Under the pieces are notes generated by a model. It did no database searches. It had not been told where the DNA came from and saw only the letters and a list, made by a program, of their open reading frames with translations. Shown piece after piece: positions 13,311 through 22,792 of a DNA stretch of 64,000 nucleotides (the stretch's first letter is position 1; each line of letters starts with the position of its first letter). Source of the stretch: Pomphorhynchus laevis (Eukaryota > Acanthocephala > Palaeacanthocephala > Echinorhynchida > Pomphorhynchidae); NCBI GenBank assembly GCA_012934845.2, contig WNNJ02002384.1, forward strand, positions 1 through 64,000, written 5' to 3'. A program made the position numbers and the translations under genes.

Positions 13311-13843
13311 ATAATTCGGTTCTATTTCTTAGTCTGATGAGGATATATAGAATGCTGCCTGGTGTTTATGCCTCTTCATGAGGAATACATAGTGATATAT
13401 TCATGAGTACACCAGTGAGTGCTCCAGGGCAGGTGTAACAACAAATTATATTTTATATATTTGCACACTTTTAAGTGTCCCTGTTAAACATCATTTCTAT
13501 TAAAAAGAATTTAGTGCCTGATGCATGGTACGATGATTCAGATTAAGGGTAGTTCTGTTTATCGAGCTTTAAACACTGTTTAAGCGTGTGTTAAGGTGCC
13601 TATAGATGATTATAGAAGTCACGGTACTGATGAGCTCCGTTAGAGCGAAACGCGTATACCGTTGTGAAGTTTGTCGTCACACATAGGATGACTGGGCATA
13701 CGTAGCGACTTTGAATAATGTAAGAATAATTCGGTTCTATTTCTTAGTCTGATGAGGATATATAGAATGCTGCCTGGTGTTTATGCCTCTTCATGAGGAA
13801 AATATATTTATGAGTACACCAGTGAGTGTCCCAGGGCAGGTGT

Positions 13844-13849
<6 letters not shown>
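13309..13849. repeat. 415-bp tandem repeat, about 1.3 units, with hammerhead ribozyme
   Basis: GAATAATTCGGTTCTATTTC starts at 13309 and again at 13724, giving a 415-bp direct repeat. The second unit is cut after about 125 bases by a TA microsatellite. The two copies of the first 125 bases are nearly identical, with a short deletion in the second. The first full unit carries the ribozyme at 13621-13662. There is no ORF. Tandem non-coding units each with a hammerhead are the hallmark of retrozyme-like and PLE-derived elements; the assignment is inferred. Confidence 0.8.
13621..13662 (+). ncRNA. Hammerhead ribozyme (type I)
   Basis: All core parts are present in order. Helix I 5' strand is ACGGTA (13621-13626) and the core box is CTGATGA (13627-13633). 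Helix II is GCTC/GAGC with loop CGTTA (13634-13646), followed by GAAA (13647-13650). The helix III sequence ACGCGT (13650-13655) is palindromic. The cleavage nucleotide is A at 13656 (GTA triplet), and the helix I 3' strand TACCGT (13657-13662) is perfectly complementary to ACGGTA. Flanking CAC/GTG bases may extend helix I. The very short palindromic helix III is typical of hammerheads in PLEs and retrozymes, which act as dimers. Self-cleavage is predicted, not shown. Confidence 0.88.

Positions 13850-13916
<67 letters not shown>
13850..13916. repeat. (TA)n microsatellite
   Basis: A pure TA tract truncates the second hammerhead-bearing repeat unit and separates it from PLE-like sequence. Confidence 0.95.
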
Positions 13917-13919
<3 letters not shown>

Positions 13920-14082
13920 TAGATTATTTATTCAAATCAGCTCCGGGATCCTTTGACGGATACTTGTATATATTAATACTCGGATTTTAAGTCAAACCGG
14001 AAACACAAAGATATCGTTTTATTCAAGCTTTCGACCAACTAGTGGCCTTCTTCAGGAAAATAATATTGTAAGTAGTTTATTT
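13917..14082 (-). repeat. PLE terminal fragment with hammerhead-like half motif
   Basis: On the minus strand at about 14025-14057 the sequence reads CTGAAGA, then GGCC-actagtt-GGTC, then GAAAG. This is a hammerhead-like core with CUGAAGA in place of CUGAUGA, followed by AGCTTGAATAAAAC. Such motifs mark PLE terminal repeats. No coding remains. Confidence 0.5.
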
Positions 14083-14526
14083 CGGCGAATTTCGTAAGAA
14101 ATCCTGGACCGTTGTCTACTCAGCACATCCGTGCACTACTATTATACCTGCCGTATCCATTTAGGATCCAACGAGTGCAGCGACAATTCAGCAGCAACCT
14201 CTGCCTAGTGTTTAAGGATAGTCCGCACAGCAATTCGATCTGGTTAAGAGCGTAAGCCTCAGACAATTAAGCAAAGTGTCGGAAACGCCTTTATTCACAA
14301 TGTCACACAGGCAACCGAAACGACCAGTGTGTACCTCATTCTACTGATGAGTGTTGCCGGGTACTCATCATTTCGATGCTGAAGTGGTCGTCTAGAAGTG
14401 ACATGGTGACTGAAAGTCGTGAATCGAAGTCCAGTCTATCAAGCAACACCATTTAGTATAAATGCCGAATTTCGTAAGAAATCCTGGACCGTTGTCTACT
14501 CAGCACATCCGTGCACTACTATTATA
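14083..14526 (+). repeat. 380-bp tandem repeat, about 1.2 units; includes copy 2 of the window-start repeat
   Basis: CGAATTTCGTAAGAAATCC-type sequence begins near 14085 and again 380 bases later near 14465. Positions 14242-14525 match window bases 1-290 with only a few differences. The unit contains the hairpin GCAC-atcc-GTGC and ends with CACTACTATTATA, after which (TA) sequence follows. A short further piece of the unit end occurs at 14817-14846. It contains CTGATGAG, but no GAAA partner, so it is not a hammerhead as written. Confidence 0.8.
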
Positions 14527-14889
14527 TATATGTTATCTAGCATGGGACTTTCGGGTGTGATCCTCGTAGGACCGTTCATTTAGATATTGTAAAAGTATCT
14601 TATTAGCACCAATCAATTGATTGGTGTTAATAGGATTCTTGTACAATATCTACATATATATTTATATATATGTATATATATTGTAAGTATAAATTATAAT
14701 CAATTTATAAACTACTTTCTGCTGGGATCACGCTATGACCAAAATATATTCGAAATAGTTAGAGACCAATAATCATATTTCGTATATATATTAGAGATTT
14801 GATATACATATAGAAATCAGCACATCCGTGCACTACTATTATATATAGACGCCGCTTTAGGCGTTATGTATATATATTTCTTAATATAT
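14527..14889. other. AT-rich non-coding DNA
   Basis: Nothing coding is seen. A 20-bp perfect palindrome (CACCAATCAATTGATTGGTG, 14607-14626) and a stray piece of the 380-bp unit end (14817-14846) are the only structured items. Confidence 0.5.
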
Positions 14890-15370
14890 AGTGTTAATTA
14901 ATTTTTCTAAAGCATATATAATATAAGCTAAATCTAAATTTGTATAAAGCTTACTAAAATCTTAAGTATTTATTTGCTTTTCAACTAGTTGTCTATTACA
15001 ATATATTATACAAGTTTACAATTTGTATGATATCAGTTTTGATATCAGTTTTCGGTTGGATAAATTATGTAAGCGAATTAACGTTATCCGTGGGGTATTG
15101 TTGTGAGGGTGATTTTACTTTAGCTTGTAGGAAACAAAGTTTTTTATTATATATTGCTGTTGTTGTTTCAATTTCCTTACGCTCAGCGAAGTTAATAAAA
15201 TCCTGAATAGTCTTCAAGTCAGAGTGACTGAAACAAGTAAGATTTTGACATCGCTCTAAGAATTGTGATTTAGTAGTAAGATCCGAGTTCTATTTTGCCT
15301 GATTGCAAATCTTATTAAGCGTCTGCAAAAAGAGCGTTGTAGAGGGGAACCCTCAAATCCTTCAATTCCC
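14890..15370 (-). pseudogene. PLE relic, RT N-terminal region
   Basis: On the minus strand, 14925-14975 reads 'DFSKLYTNLDL', matching the 'STLYTNLGL' segment of the PLE at 26560-26640. Upstream, 15065-15320 reads in patches as 'SQFLERCQNL..' and 'INFAERKEIETTTAIYNKK', resembling the helical N-terminal domain of PLE proteins. A 39-bp piece near 15003-15043 recurs at 15397-15441. The copy is old and short. Confidence 0.4.
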
Positions 15371-16768
15371 TATTTTATAATGGCACAAGTAGGCACAACA
15401 TTTTATTATACAAGTTTACAATTTGTATGATATCAGTTTTGACCGTAGTATTAGCCGTATTATCTGGGCGAATTTGTTTATTAATTAAAAAATATTAATT
15501 ATTCGAAGAAAAATATTAATTATATAAAACGCCAAAACCCGCTTATTATGTTTTAAAATAATTTACGTAAGTCCTATATTATTTATATAATATTTTATAA
15601 AAATAAAATTATATGACTTCTGAAAGATGTAATTATATCATAGCGTTATATCCCAATATTATTTTTTTCATGCAATATTTTCTGCAATCTGTCTTTTATT
15701 CAAATTTAATATGTTAAATTTGAATATGTAACGATAACAGATTAATTATTCACGTATATTACATTCACACAATAACCATGATGATGACTAGATCCTTCAC
15801 AAATGAGAATATTATTAATATTATGAGAATTTTATTATATAAATGGACTAGTCGGTCATTAAATGTAACCAGTAAGGTCGGCTAGTTTAGTCTCATTGGT
15901 TGTGATTATGGGATGCAATATTACGTAATGTAAAAGAATACAATGTAAATAAAGTATTAAAATTCACTGTTTGGGGAACAAACAGTGTCTCGGCCAATCA
16001 GTTACACTCAGTTTTGACCAATGTATGTCGTTTCGGCTGACATCAGTTAGGATATTTTACGGAAGGAGTTATGCGATGCAAAATTACATGAGGTTATATG
16101 TGATACTTTTGTTGAACGATATTACTCAGCAACCAAACCATCTCGGTTTTATATAAATTGATTGAATTTTATGACAAAAAATAAAATGTCTCGTTATCTC
16201 GGGTAAAACTTCTATGATAAGAAAAATTTTAATAAAACTTTGTATGTCTATAGGTACATTTTTTAATTTAAATGCATTCATTTATTTTAACATATAATTA
16301 ATTTTATTTTATAGTTTTTTATTCAAAAATGTATAATTCACACGTCATTCACATTTACAAAATAACTTTTATATAAAAACTATTTAATGATGTGAGTAAG
16401 TCCGCATTTGTCAGAATGGATTCAAAATTTAGTAGATTAAAAGTTGTCATTAATTACCTGTAGTATACAAAAGCTATAATTACCTTCTACCTTTATAAAT
16501 GCTAAAAGCAGAATACTGAATTCGCATACAAAATTCCTTGTTGAATATATTTATTGTCATCGCTGACTCACGGTAATAAGGAGAGAAAATAGTTTTACTC
16601 AGTTAACGAAATTGCGTTCATCTAAGTAAATTTGCTCAGAACAGATATAAGACAGTATATCTTTTATATATTTCCACTGTGAGACATTTATAAGTAAGTT
16701 TTCTGTTGAATTAAATTTTCTTAATAAAGTACTATTGATAAAAAAGAAACGCTCTAATATAAACGAAA
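15371..16768. other. AT-rich intergenic region upstream of the host gene
   Basis: No gene is recognised. CCAAT-type boxes appear as ATTGG at 15896 and in GGCCAATCAG at about 15993. These could belong to a promoter for the downstream membrane-protein gene, but no TATA box or start site can be fixed from sequence. A 61-residue open frame at 15971-16156 has no recognisable features. Confidence 0.35.
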
Positions 16769-17404
16769 ATGCGAAATGGCAGTTGGGAACGATGGGGCGG
16801 AATCGGGATTGCACTCGGTTTGATCCTTGTTATTTTTGGACTTGTAATTCAAGCATTGGAAATTTCCAGGATCTATAAAGGTCCCGCTAATCGTGGAGAC
16901 GTAAATTTCACCAGCGATGCATTTATAAGACCAAGCTTTTTATTCGAAGGAAATCAGTTTAGCGAAATCAATCAACGTGATACAATGTGGCCATGGTCGT
17001 TTCCCGGCTTATGGTTTGGGATATTGCTAACGGTTGCTGGCATCATGGGAATAGTCGCTGGACGACATCGAACTTACGGATCTATTCTTGGATTTGCCGT
17101 TATGTGCTTACTGGCCGCAGCATCCAGTGCATTTGTGATTGGATATTATTCTGTTATAGTATACTTTTACAATACACGATTTAACGAATCATTTACTGAC
17201 TCTCAAAAATTTGCCGCTCGAATATCAAGAGCTCTTATTTCGTTTGTGGTATTTTCAACCGTAGCATCACTGCTAGCGGCGTTGATAGCAGGACTAGCAA
17301 TTGGAATGTGCAGACCCAAGGGAAGAAATAGACAACGGCCAATTGGACCAGGTATTAGACCTAGATTTATACCTGTCACAACACCATATATAAGACCGTT
17401 CTAA
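16769..17404 (+). CDS. Intronless four-helix (tetraspan) membrane protein, family unknown
   Basis: This 211-residue protein is the only convincing host gene here. Four hydrophobic helices are visible: residues 11-30, 79-98, 104-132 and 154-179. Two sequons (N46 in NFT, N139 in NES) lie in the two predicted outer loops of about 48 and 21 residues. The short loop between helices 2 and 3 (RHR) and the tail RPKGRNRQR...RPF are basic, so both ends should be cytoplasmic. The fold resembles MS4A- or claudin-like tetraspans in layout only. I do not see the claudin W-GLW-C-C signature or the tetraspanin CCG motif. The start ATG has an A at -3 (cgaaaATGC). Base composition is clearly richer in G and C than the flanks. 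It may be an intronless gene or a processed retrocopy. Function is not inferred. Confidence 0.7.
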   Translation: MRNGSWERWGGIGIALGLILVIFGLVIQALEISRIYKGPANRGDVNFTSDAFIRPSFLFEGNQFSEINQRDTMWPWSFPGLWFGILLTVAGIMGIVAGRHRTYGSILGFAVMCLLAAASSAFVIGYYSVIVYFYNTRFNESFTDSQKFAARISRALISFVVFSTVASLLAALIAGLAIGMCRPKGRNRQRPIGPGIRPRFIPVTTPYIRPF

Positions 17405-17585
17405 GAACCCAAAACAATACATTTTACATCTACAATTAGCATTCCCATGTAGTTTTCGTTAAGAAACAGACTACAACATTTTATATTAAACTTATATTCA
17501 AACTGACCTTGTATTTACATTTTAAACAATTTACTAAAATTAAATTCTTAAAATAGATTTACCATAATTTGCATTAAATTTACAT
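17405..17585. other. 3' flank of the host gene
   Basis: AT-rich sequence with ATTAAA-type weak polyadenylation candidates near 17484; no canonical AATAAA is seen. Nothing else is recognised. Confidence 0.35.
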
Positions 17586-17908
17586 ATTATTATAGGAACG
17601 AAGAAGAAAATATCCTTTATTTGGTTAAAATTCTATATTTCGATAGCTCCTGCTATCATCATCAGGATTACGAAAAAATGTTTGTAATAAAGAAACATTT
17701 TTTTGTAATCCTGATGATAACAGGAGCTATCGAATAGCTCCTGCTATTCGATATAAAAGAATATTTTAATCCTTCATATAAAGAATATTATAAATAATAT
17801 AATATATTATAATTAATAAATTATATTATATTAATATAATATAATTAATATATTAATTATATAATATAATATATAAAGGATATTTTCTTCTTCGTTCCTA
17901 TAATAATA
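17586..17908. repeat. Fold-back element with 35-bp inverted ends and PLE-type hairpins
   Basis: TATTATTATAGGAACGAAG and the bases after it (17586-17620) reappear as an exact reverse complement at 17874-17908. Inside lie two facing copies of the hammerhead-like half motif. The minus-strand one is CTGATGA-TGATAGC-agga-GCTATC-GAAA (about 17638-17668). The plus-strand one is CTGATGATAACAGGAGCTATCG (about 17713-17734). The internal 17790-17870 stretch is TA-rich. It is likely a non-autonomous element or two PLE ends joined head to head. Confidence 0.6.
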
Positions 17909-18988
17909 TATATTTGAAATGGAAGAAGATTGTGGATTTAGTATTTATTATTAAATTTACATTTTATATATTTAAATCATTAAATTTATTTTTATTAAAT
18001 TATAAAACTTTTTATTATTATTTACATCCTCATCGGATGGAATTTAATTTGAAAAACATTATTTAGCGAAACTTTAAAAACACGTATTGGGCACGTACTG
18101 CTCCAGTGGTGTAGATATACATTTCTGAATATTACTTTTTAAAATTAATTTAAAAGTAACATACAATATAAAAGTAGCGATACAGACGTCATGAGTTCAA
18201 ATCCGATCAGCATCAGTGTACGGAGAAAGCAGATAATAAGGGTCGAAACGTGAAATGTAGGTCTGGGTCAGCAGCTGATGAGACCCACCCAGACTGATTA
18301 GTAGCGTCCTGCTGTATAAAAGATAAGATCAAACCTGTGAGGATAATATCTGATATTATTTAATATTATAAAAGATCCCTCCCACTGCTTGATGCAGAGA
18401 AGGACTAGCAGACGGCAATAAACGAATCATGTGAGTCCTCTGCATCCAGTAGTGGGAGGGATCTGGCACACTGATGAGTTATTGTGATGACGAAACGTCA
18501 TCTACTGTTTTTTCGTCTTTTTTAGATTCGGGCTTACATGATTACAAAAATTCACCTAGAATGGTATTATTTGAGATATTCATATTAGAAGTGATCGGAT
18601 ATAAAGATACCTGCGCTGACATTTGTCAGTGATTTTGCTAATGATCCTATTTGGTGAAGCTGTAGTGCTGGATCAGCACTCTATGATGATGTTACTAAAG
18701 GTTTTCTAGTACATCATTCACATGATTTTTTTATTGCCGTCTGCTAGTCCTCCTCTGCATCCAGCAGTGGGAGAGATCTGACACTGATGAGTCATTGTGA
18801 TGACGAAACGACATCTACTTTTTTAGTCTTTCTTTCGCGTCGGGCTTATATGATTACAAAAATTCACCTGGTATGGTATCATTTGAAAAAAATATTGATT
18901 ATTATAAATGATTCAACGAGATTGTTAATAGAGCATACAACGAGTTTCAACGGCAACGAACTCTAATTTCAAGGACAAAGAAAACGCA
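17909..18988. repeat. Possible SINE and PLE-like terminal repeats with CTGATGAG...GAAAC motifs
   Basis: A possible tRNA-type A box (TGCTCCAGTGG, 18099) and B-box-like GAGTTCAAATCC (about 18191) occur, though too far apart for a plain tRNA. Two related 3' ends follow. CTGATGA-GTTA-ttgtga-TGAC-GAAACG lies near 18475-18503, and CTGATGA-GTCA-ttgtga-TGAC-GAAACG near 18786-18812. Both have paired helix II but no matching helix I. A third site (18244-18288) has the permuted order GGGTC-GAAA ... CTGATGA-GACCC. Near-perfect inverted sequence (GATCCCTCCCACTGC... / ...GTGGGAGGGATC) brackets 18372-18463. No coding is seen. Confidence 0.45.
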
Positions 18989-18989
18989 T

Positions 18990-19240
18990 TTTCATTGACA
19001 TCGTATTATGACTAAGAGAAAGCTAACAAAAAATGTCGGCCAGAAACTCAAGTCCGTCAGTAACTAAACTTACATTGAAAGCAAATTGGATGCGACAACA
19101 AGGACTGCAATATTTGGGCTCACTTTGTCATTCCGATCACTGACGGGGACAACGTTTCAGGACGGAATTTCCTCTGCGGCTTCTGTTGTGCTGCTCTTGT
19201 AGGTTAGCCAATGAAGCATGACCACTCAAATGGTGGAGAC
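18990..19240 (+). pseudogene. Fragment of L2-like LINE ORF1 (zinc finger)
   Basis: ATG at 19008 begins MTKRKLTKNVGQK. After a frame change the sequence reads CDNKDCNIWAHF..., then FLCGFCCAAL. This matches the Cys-x4-Cys-x-x-Trp ... Phe-x-Cys-x-Phe-Cys cluster that opens ORF1 in the copies at 4976, 60475 and 41083. The rest of the LINE is missing. Confidence 0.55.
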
Positions 19241-19581
19241 ATTCTAAAGGCTAACCAAACATAGTTGTGTTCAATAAATGATATTGATAATGTCTCTCGG
19301 TCGATTAAGACTACTGTAATAAATGACCATCAACAAACGACAAAGGCAAAATATTTGCCTTTGCAAAATATTTGCACATAAATATTTTTTCTTTGTCACA
19401 TAAAAAATTGTTGTTACAATTTTTAAAATTTACCTATCAAAAACTTGTTTCATCGCAACTTGTTTCATCTCTGCATTGCCAATCAATCAGTTTCCAAATG
19501 TTCCAAATAATAGTGATCAGCGCTGTTTAATTGTGATAACATGATATATGAGCTAAATATTAGATCAAAAAAGTGTCACAA
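19241..19581. other. AT-rich spacer
   Basis: No gene or clear repeat is recognised. Confidence 0.4.
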
Positions 19582-19614
19582 ATTAGATCAGCTTACTGAG
19601 TCTGTGTATTTTAT
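19582..19614 (+). repeat. Left piece of a PLE-type terminal repeat split by the RTE insertion
   Basis: AGATCAGCTTACTGAGTCTG resembles the start of the 300-bp repeat at 25407 and its inverted copy ending at 24155. It continues after the RTE at 21298. The last 16 bases, AGTCTGTGTATTTTAT (19599-19614), are the TSD. Confidence 0.7.
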
Positions 19615-21297
19615 CTTCTTCTTCTTTTTCTTTAGCCTTTTTACCGTGTGTTGGCGGGGTCGGCTCTCATGGAACGCATCCTCCATTTGCAACGATCCGA
19701 AGCCAGATCAGGGTGTAGTCCAGCATCTCTTAGATCCTTGTGCAGCGTGTCAGACCATCGCTGTCTTGGTCGTCCTTTGGGGCGTTTGCCTTTAAAGTCT
19801 ATTTTCAAGCCTGCCTTTGCGATGGAACCGTCATGTGCCCGTAGAGTGTGGCCAAACCAGCGGAGACGGGCTTCTAGCATTTTCTCACTGATAGGCATCA
19901 CACCGTATCGTCGGTAAATATCATCATTGCGAACCCGATTTAGGAGACTAAAACCGCTTGTCCATCGAAGCATCTTCGTCTCCATGACAGCGAGACGACG
20001 TTCCGCTATCTTTGTGATAGGCCAGCATTCTGCTCCATAAAGAGCAATGGGACGAATAACGCTTCGATATATCTTTGACTTTATGCTATCCTTCATTTTG
20101 CGGTCGCACATTATGCCAGTTGTAGCACGCCACTTCATCCATGTAGCATTGATTCTGGCAGTTATTTCGTTGTTCAATTCGCCATCAGCTGAGAGCACCG
20201 ATCCTAGATATTTGAAATTTTCGGTCCGTGGAAGGTCTGTTCCGTTGATATTGATCGTGCCCGTATCGTTTGTATTGGTCGTCAAGTACTCAGTCTTCCT
20301 AGTGTTTAGCCGCAGGCCATGTTGTGCTAATCTGTCATTCCAAAGCTTGACTAACTGCGTGAGGTCGGTCTTATTGACGGAAGCTAGAAAGACGTCGTCC
20401 GCATATAGTAGGGTATAAGGTGCTTGACGCTGAATGTCGCTCGTTAAGGTATCCATGACCAGAATAAACAGAAGTGGCGAAAGCACGCTTCCTTGGTGGA
20501 CGCCGACGGAAATACGAAATGGTTTTGATACTCCAGCTGTGCATCGTACTCTGCTTCTTGGGCCGATGTAGAGCAGCTTGACCCACTCAACCAGATGCTC
20601 TGGGATTTGATGTTGGCGTAGCGCATGCCATATAAGCTCATGTGGAACGCGATCGAAAGCTTTCTCTAAGTCGAGGAATGCTATGTGAAGAGGTGTGTCT
20701 TTTTCCCGATATTTTTCGATCAGCAGCCGCGCGGCATGTATGGCGTCGGTGGTGCCACATCCCTTGACGAAACCAGCCTGATTGATTGTACAATTTGCGA
20801 TTTTGCGTATACGCTGGTCAAGAATTCGCTCGAATACCTTCATAGTATGATATAGCAATCTGATAGGGCGGTAGTTTGAACATTCAGCTGGATTTCCTTT
20901 CTTTTTCCAAATTGGTACCGTGGTGCTATATTGCCAATCAGTCGGTGTTGTGTGTTCTTCGATGATTTTGTTAAAGAGTTTCGCTAACCAAGGTGCTGGG
21001 TTCCAGCACTTGGATTTCCATAGCTCGGCTGAGATGTCATCTGGGCCTGCTGTTTTTCCCTTCTTTGTCCTCTTTAACGCTTCATCAACTTCCTCCGTGC
21101 TAATTGGGAGTAATGGACCGAGTACTGTTTGGGCTTGTGAGATTGGGGGGTGAGTGAACCCTTCAGTACATACTTCCTCAAAATACTCACGCCATCTTTC
21201 TAAAACTGCTGGTCGACCTACGATTTGTTCGCCGTTTTTATCATTAACGCAGTGGAACTTTTCGATGTCCTGAGTTTGTTTGTGGCGGAGCTTGAGA
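19615..21297 (-). mobile_element. RTE-like LINE, 5'-truncated, young
   Basis: The insertion is bounded by perfect 16-bp duplications (19599-19614 and 21298-21313). The 3' end on the minus strand is an A/G-rich tail (GAAAAAGAAGAAGAAG-like) at 19615-19635. The reading frame stays open through the whole insertion. The long TSD, open frame and simple tail indicate recent target-primed insertion. It lies in a PLE-type repeat. Confidence 0.92.
19641..21296 (-). CDS. RTE-type RT, N-terminally truncated (about 551 residues)
   Basis: An uninterrupted frame reads from the truncation point to the stop at 19641. It begins within the linker before RT (...GRPAVLERWREYFEEV), then GKTAGPDDISAELWK, 'NYRPIRLL', motif A 'FLDLEKAFDRVPHE', motif B 'GVHQGSVLSPLLF' and motif C 'LLYADDVFLAS'. 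The thumb (TRKTEYL...) and the RTE-type C-terminus follow, with 'YGAECWPITK', 'RRLAVMETKMLRW', 'RLRWFGHTLR' and 'GRPRQRW.DTLHKDLRDAGL'. The endonuclease is absent through 5' truncation, so the copy cannot move on its own. RT would copy element RNA at the nicked target. RTE placement rests on the very characteristic C-terminal text. Confidence 0.9.
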   Translation of the reverse strand, partial: LKLRHKQTQDIEKFHCVNDKNGEQIVGRPAVLERWREYFEEVCTEGFTHPPISQAQTVLGPLLPISTEEVDEALKRTKKGKTAGPDDISAELWKSKCWNPAPWLAKLFNKIIEEHTTPTDWQYSTTVPIWKKKGNPAECSNYRPIRLLYHTMKVFERILDQRIRKIANCTINQAGFVKGCGTTDAIHAARLLIEKYREKDTPLHIAFLDLEKAFDRVPHELIWHALRQHQIPEHLVEWVKLLYIGPRSRVRCTAGVSKPFRISVGVHQGSVLSPLLFILVMDTLTSDIQRQAPYTLLYADDVFLASVNKTDLTQLVKLWNDRLAQHGLRLNTRKTEYLTTNTNDTGTININGTDLPRTENFKYLGSVLSADGELNNEITARINATWMKWRATTGIMCDRKMKDSIKSKIYRSVIRPIALYGAECWPITKIAERRLAVMETKMLRWTSGFSLLNRVRNDDIYRRYGVMPISEKMLEARLRWFGHTLRAHDGSIAKAGLKIDFKGKRPKGRPRQRWSDTLHKDLRDAGLHPDLASDRCKWRMRSMRADPANTR

Positions 21298-21600
21298 AGT
21301 CTGTGTATTTTATATTATTTATAAATTAAAAATAATACTAAATAAAAAATAAATAATTAAATCAGAAATAATTAAATAATAAATATTTAAACTTTATATA
21401 ATATTTTATATAATTTATATTAAGTTAAAATAAAAAATTGAAATATAAAATAATAGCCAATTTTTACGAATTGACTAATAAATAGCAAACGAAGCATTTG
21501 AATAAAGATTATATATCATCAGGATGAACTGATATGCTATCAGGTTTCGACCCAATAACAGCGGGGTCAAATACATGCTAATGATTTATTTTCTATGCTG
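21298..21600 (+). repeat. Right piece of the split PLE-type terminal repeat
   Basis: After the TSD the AT-rich body continues to GAATTGACTAATAAATAGCAAACG, then ATCATCAGGATGAACTGATATGC, 'ATCAGGTTTCGACCC' and AGCGGGGTCAAATACATGC. This tracks the repeat at 25500-25715. It is a diverged copy of the same unit. Confidence 0.7.
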
Positions 21601-22246
21601 AAATTTGACTATTATACTATTATAGTATTCTAATACAATGTATATTTTGTACTATCTATACAATTTCAACTCGAATTAGATTATAATTTTTTGTTTAATT
21701 TTATCTTTATAATACAAAATAAGTTGTTCAAAATAATAAGATATCAGTGAATTGGTAAGCCGGATGAGATTAACATCTTAATATGTTAATCAATGACATG
21801 TATAGAAACAGATTCAACATAGCTCATAAAGAGTGGTAGTCTAGATAAGTCTTTTGTTTACTTAATATATTTCAGTACTCAATTTCTTAGATAAGGGCGA
21901 CTCATGAAAAAAATAAGTTTTCTTGTGATATATCTCAAGTATTTTTGCAAGCAATACCATCAACCATTATGTCTCACATTTTTTCATTAGATATGAGCGA
22001 TTCTTATAGTTCACTTATGCTTTTCAGCAGGTATTTGATTTCGCTTATAAATTGAGAATTGTCACATTTAAACTTATTTCTAATTTCATTTTGTGAGTTA
22101 ATTAAACCCTAAATTACAATATGCATCGGTGCTGTCCATCAAGCATATGATCTCATTTCTCGACGAAGATTAATGGTAATGAACTATAAAATTTGAACGG
22201 ACGCTAATATCTTAAACTCAGGATAAATTAAAAACATATTGAAGCC
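21601..22246. other. AT-rich non-coding DNA
   Basis: Nothing recognisable beyond generic AT-rich sequence. Confidence 0.4.
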
Positions 22247-22792
22247 ATATTATTAAAAATAATATATTAAATTTATTAAAAACATATAATTTATTAAAAA
22301 CATATTTAATTATAAATATAAAAAATATTGTTCTGTTTTAAATTTATTCTAACGATTAAATTTTGTTCATTTTTAATGAAAAAAATCACGATTAATGATT
22401 TAAAAAAAATTATATAAAAATGTATTCAGTGGAAATGATAGGTGATTTAATAATAGGTGATTAATAATATGTGATTTAATAATAGGTGATTGATAATGAT
22501 TATTAATCACTATTTTAATAATAAATCTTTTAAGATAAAGATTTATTATTACTCGATACAGTTATCACATATTATTAATCACCTATTATTAAATCACCTA
22601 TCATTTCGACTGAATACATTTTCATATAATTTTTTTTAAATCATTAATCGTGATTTTTTTCATTAAAAATGAACAAAATTTAATCGTTAGAATAAATTTA
22701 AAACAGAACAATATTTTTTATATTTATAATTAAATATATTTTTAATAAATTATATGTTTTTAATAAATTTAATATATTATTTTTAATAATAT
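22247..22792. repeat. 546-bp fold-back element
   Basis: Left (about 22247-22485) and right (about 22555-22792) arms are near-perfect reverse complements over roughly 235 bases, with a central part itself rich in GGTGATTAATAAT-like short repeats. The ends are ATATTATTAAAAATAATAT. No coding is present. It could be a fold-back transposon, a MITE, or an inverted duplication. Target duplications are ambiguous in this AT-rich context. Confidence 0.8.

Noticed and set aside
13330-13390. CTGATGAGG near 13339 (repeated near 13755) as a hammerhead
   Set aside because: No GAAA box follows a paired helix II.
15971-16156. 61-residue plus-strand frame upstream of the host gene
   Set aside because: No domain, no signal and no codon support; probably chance.
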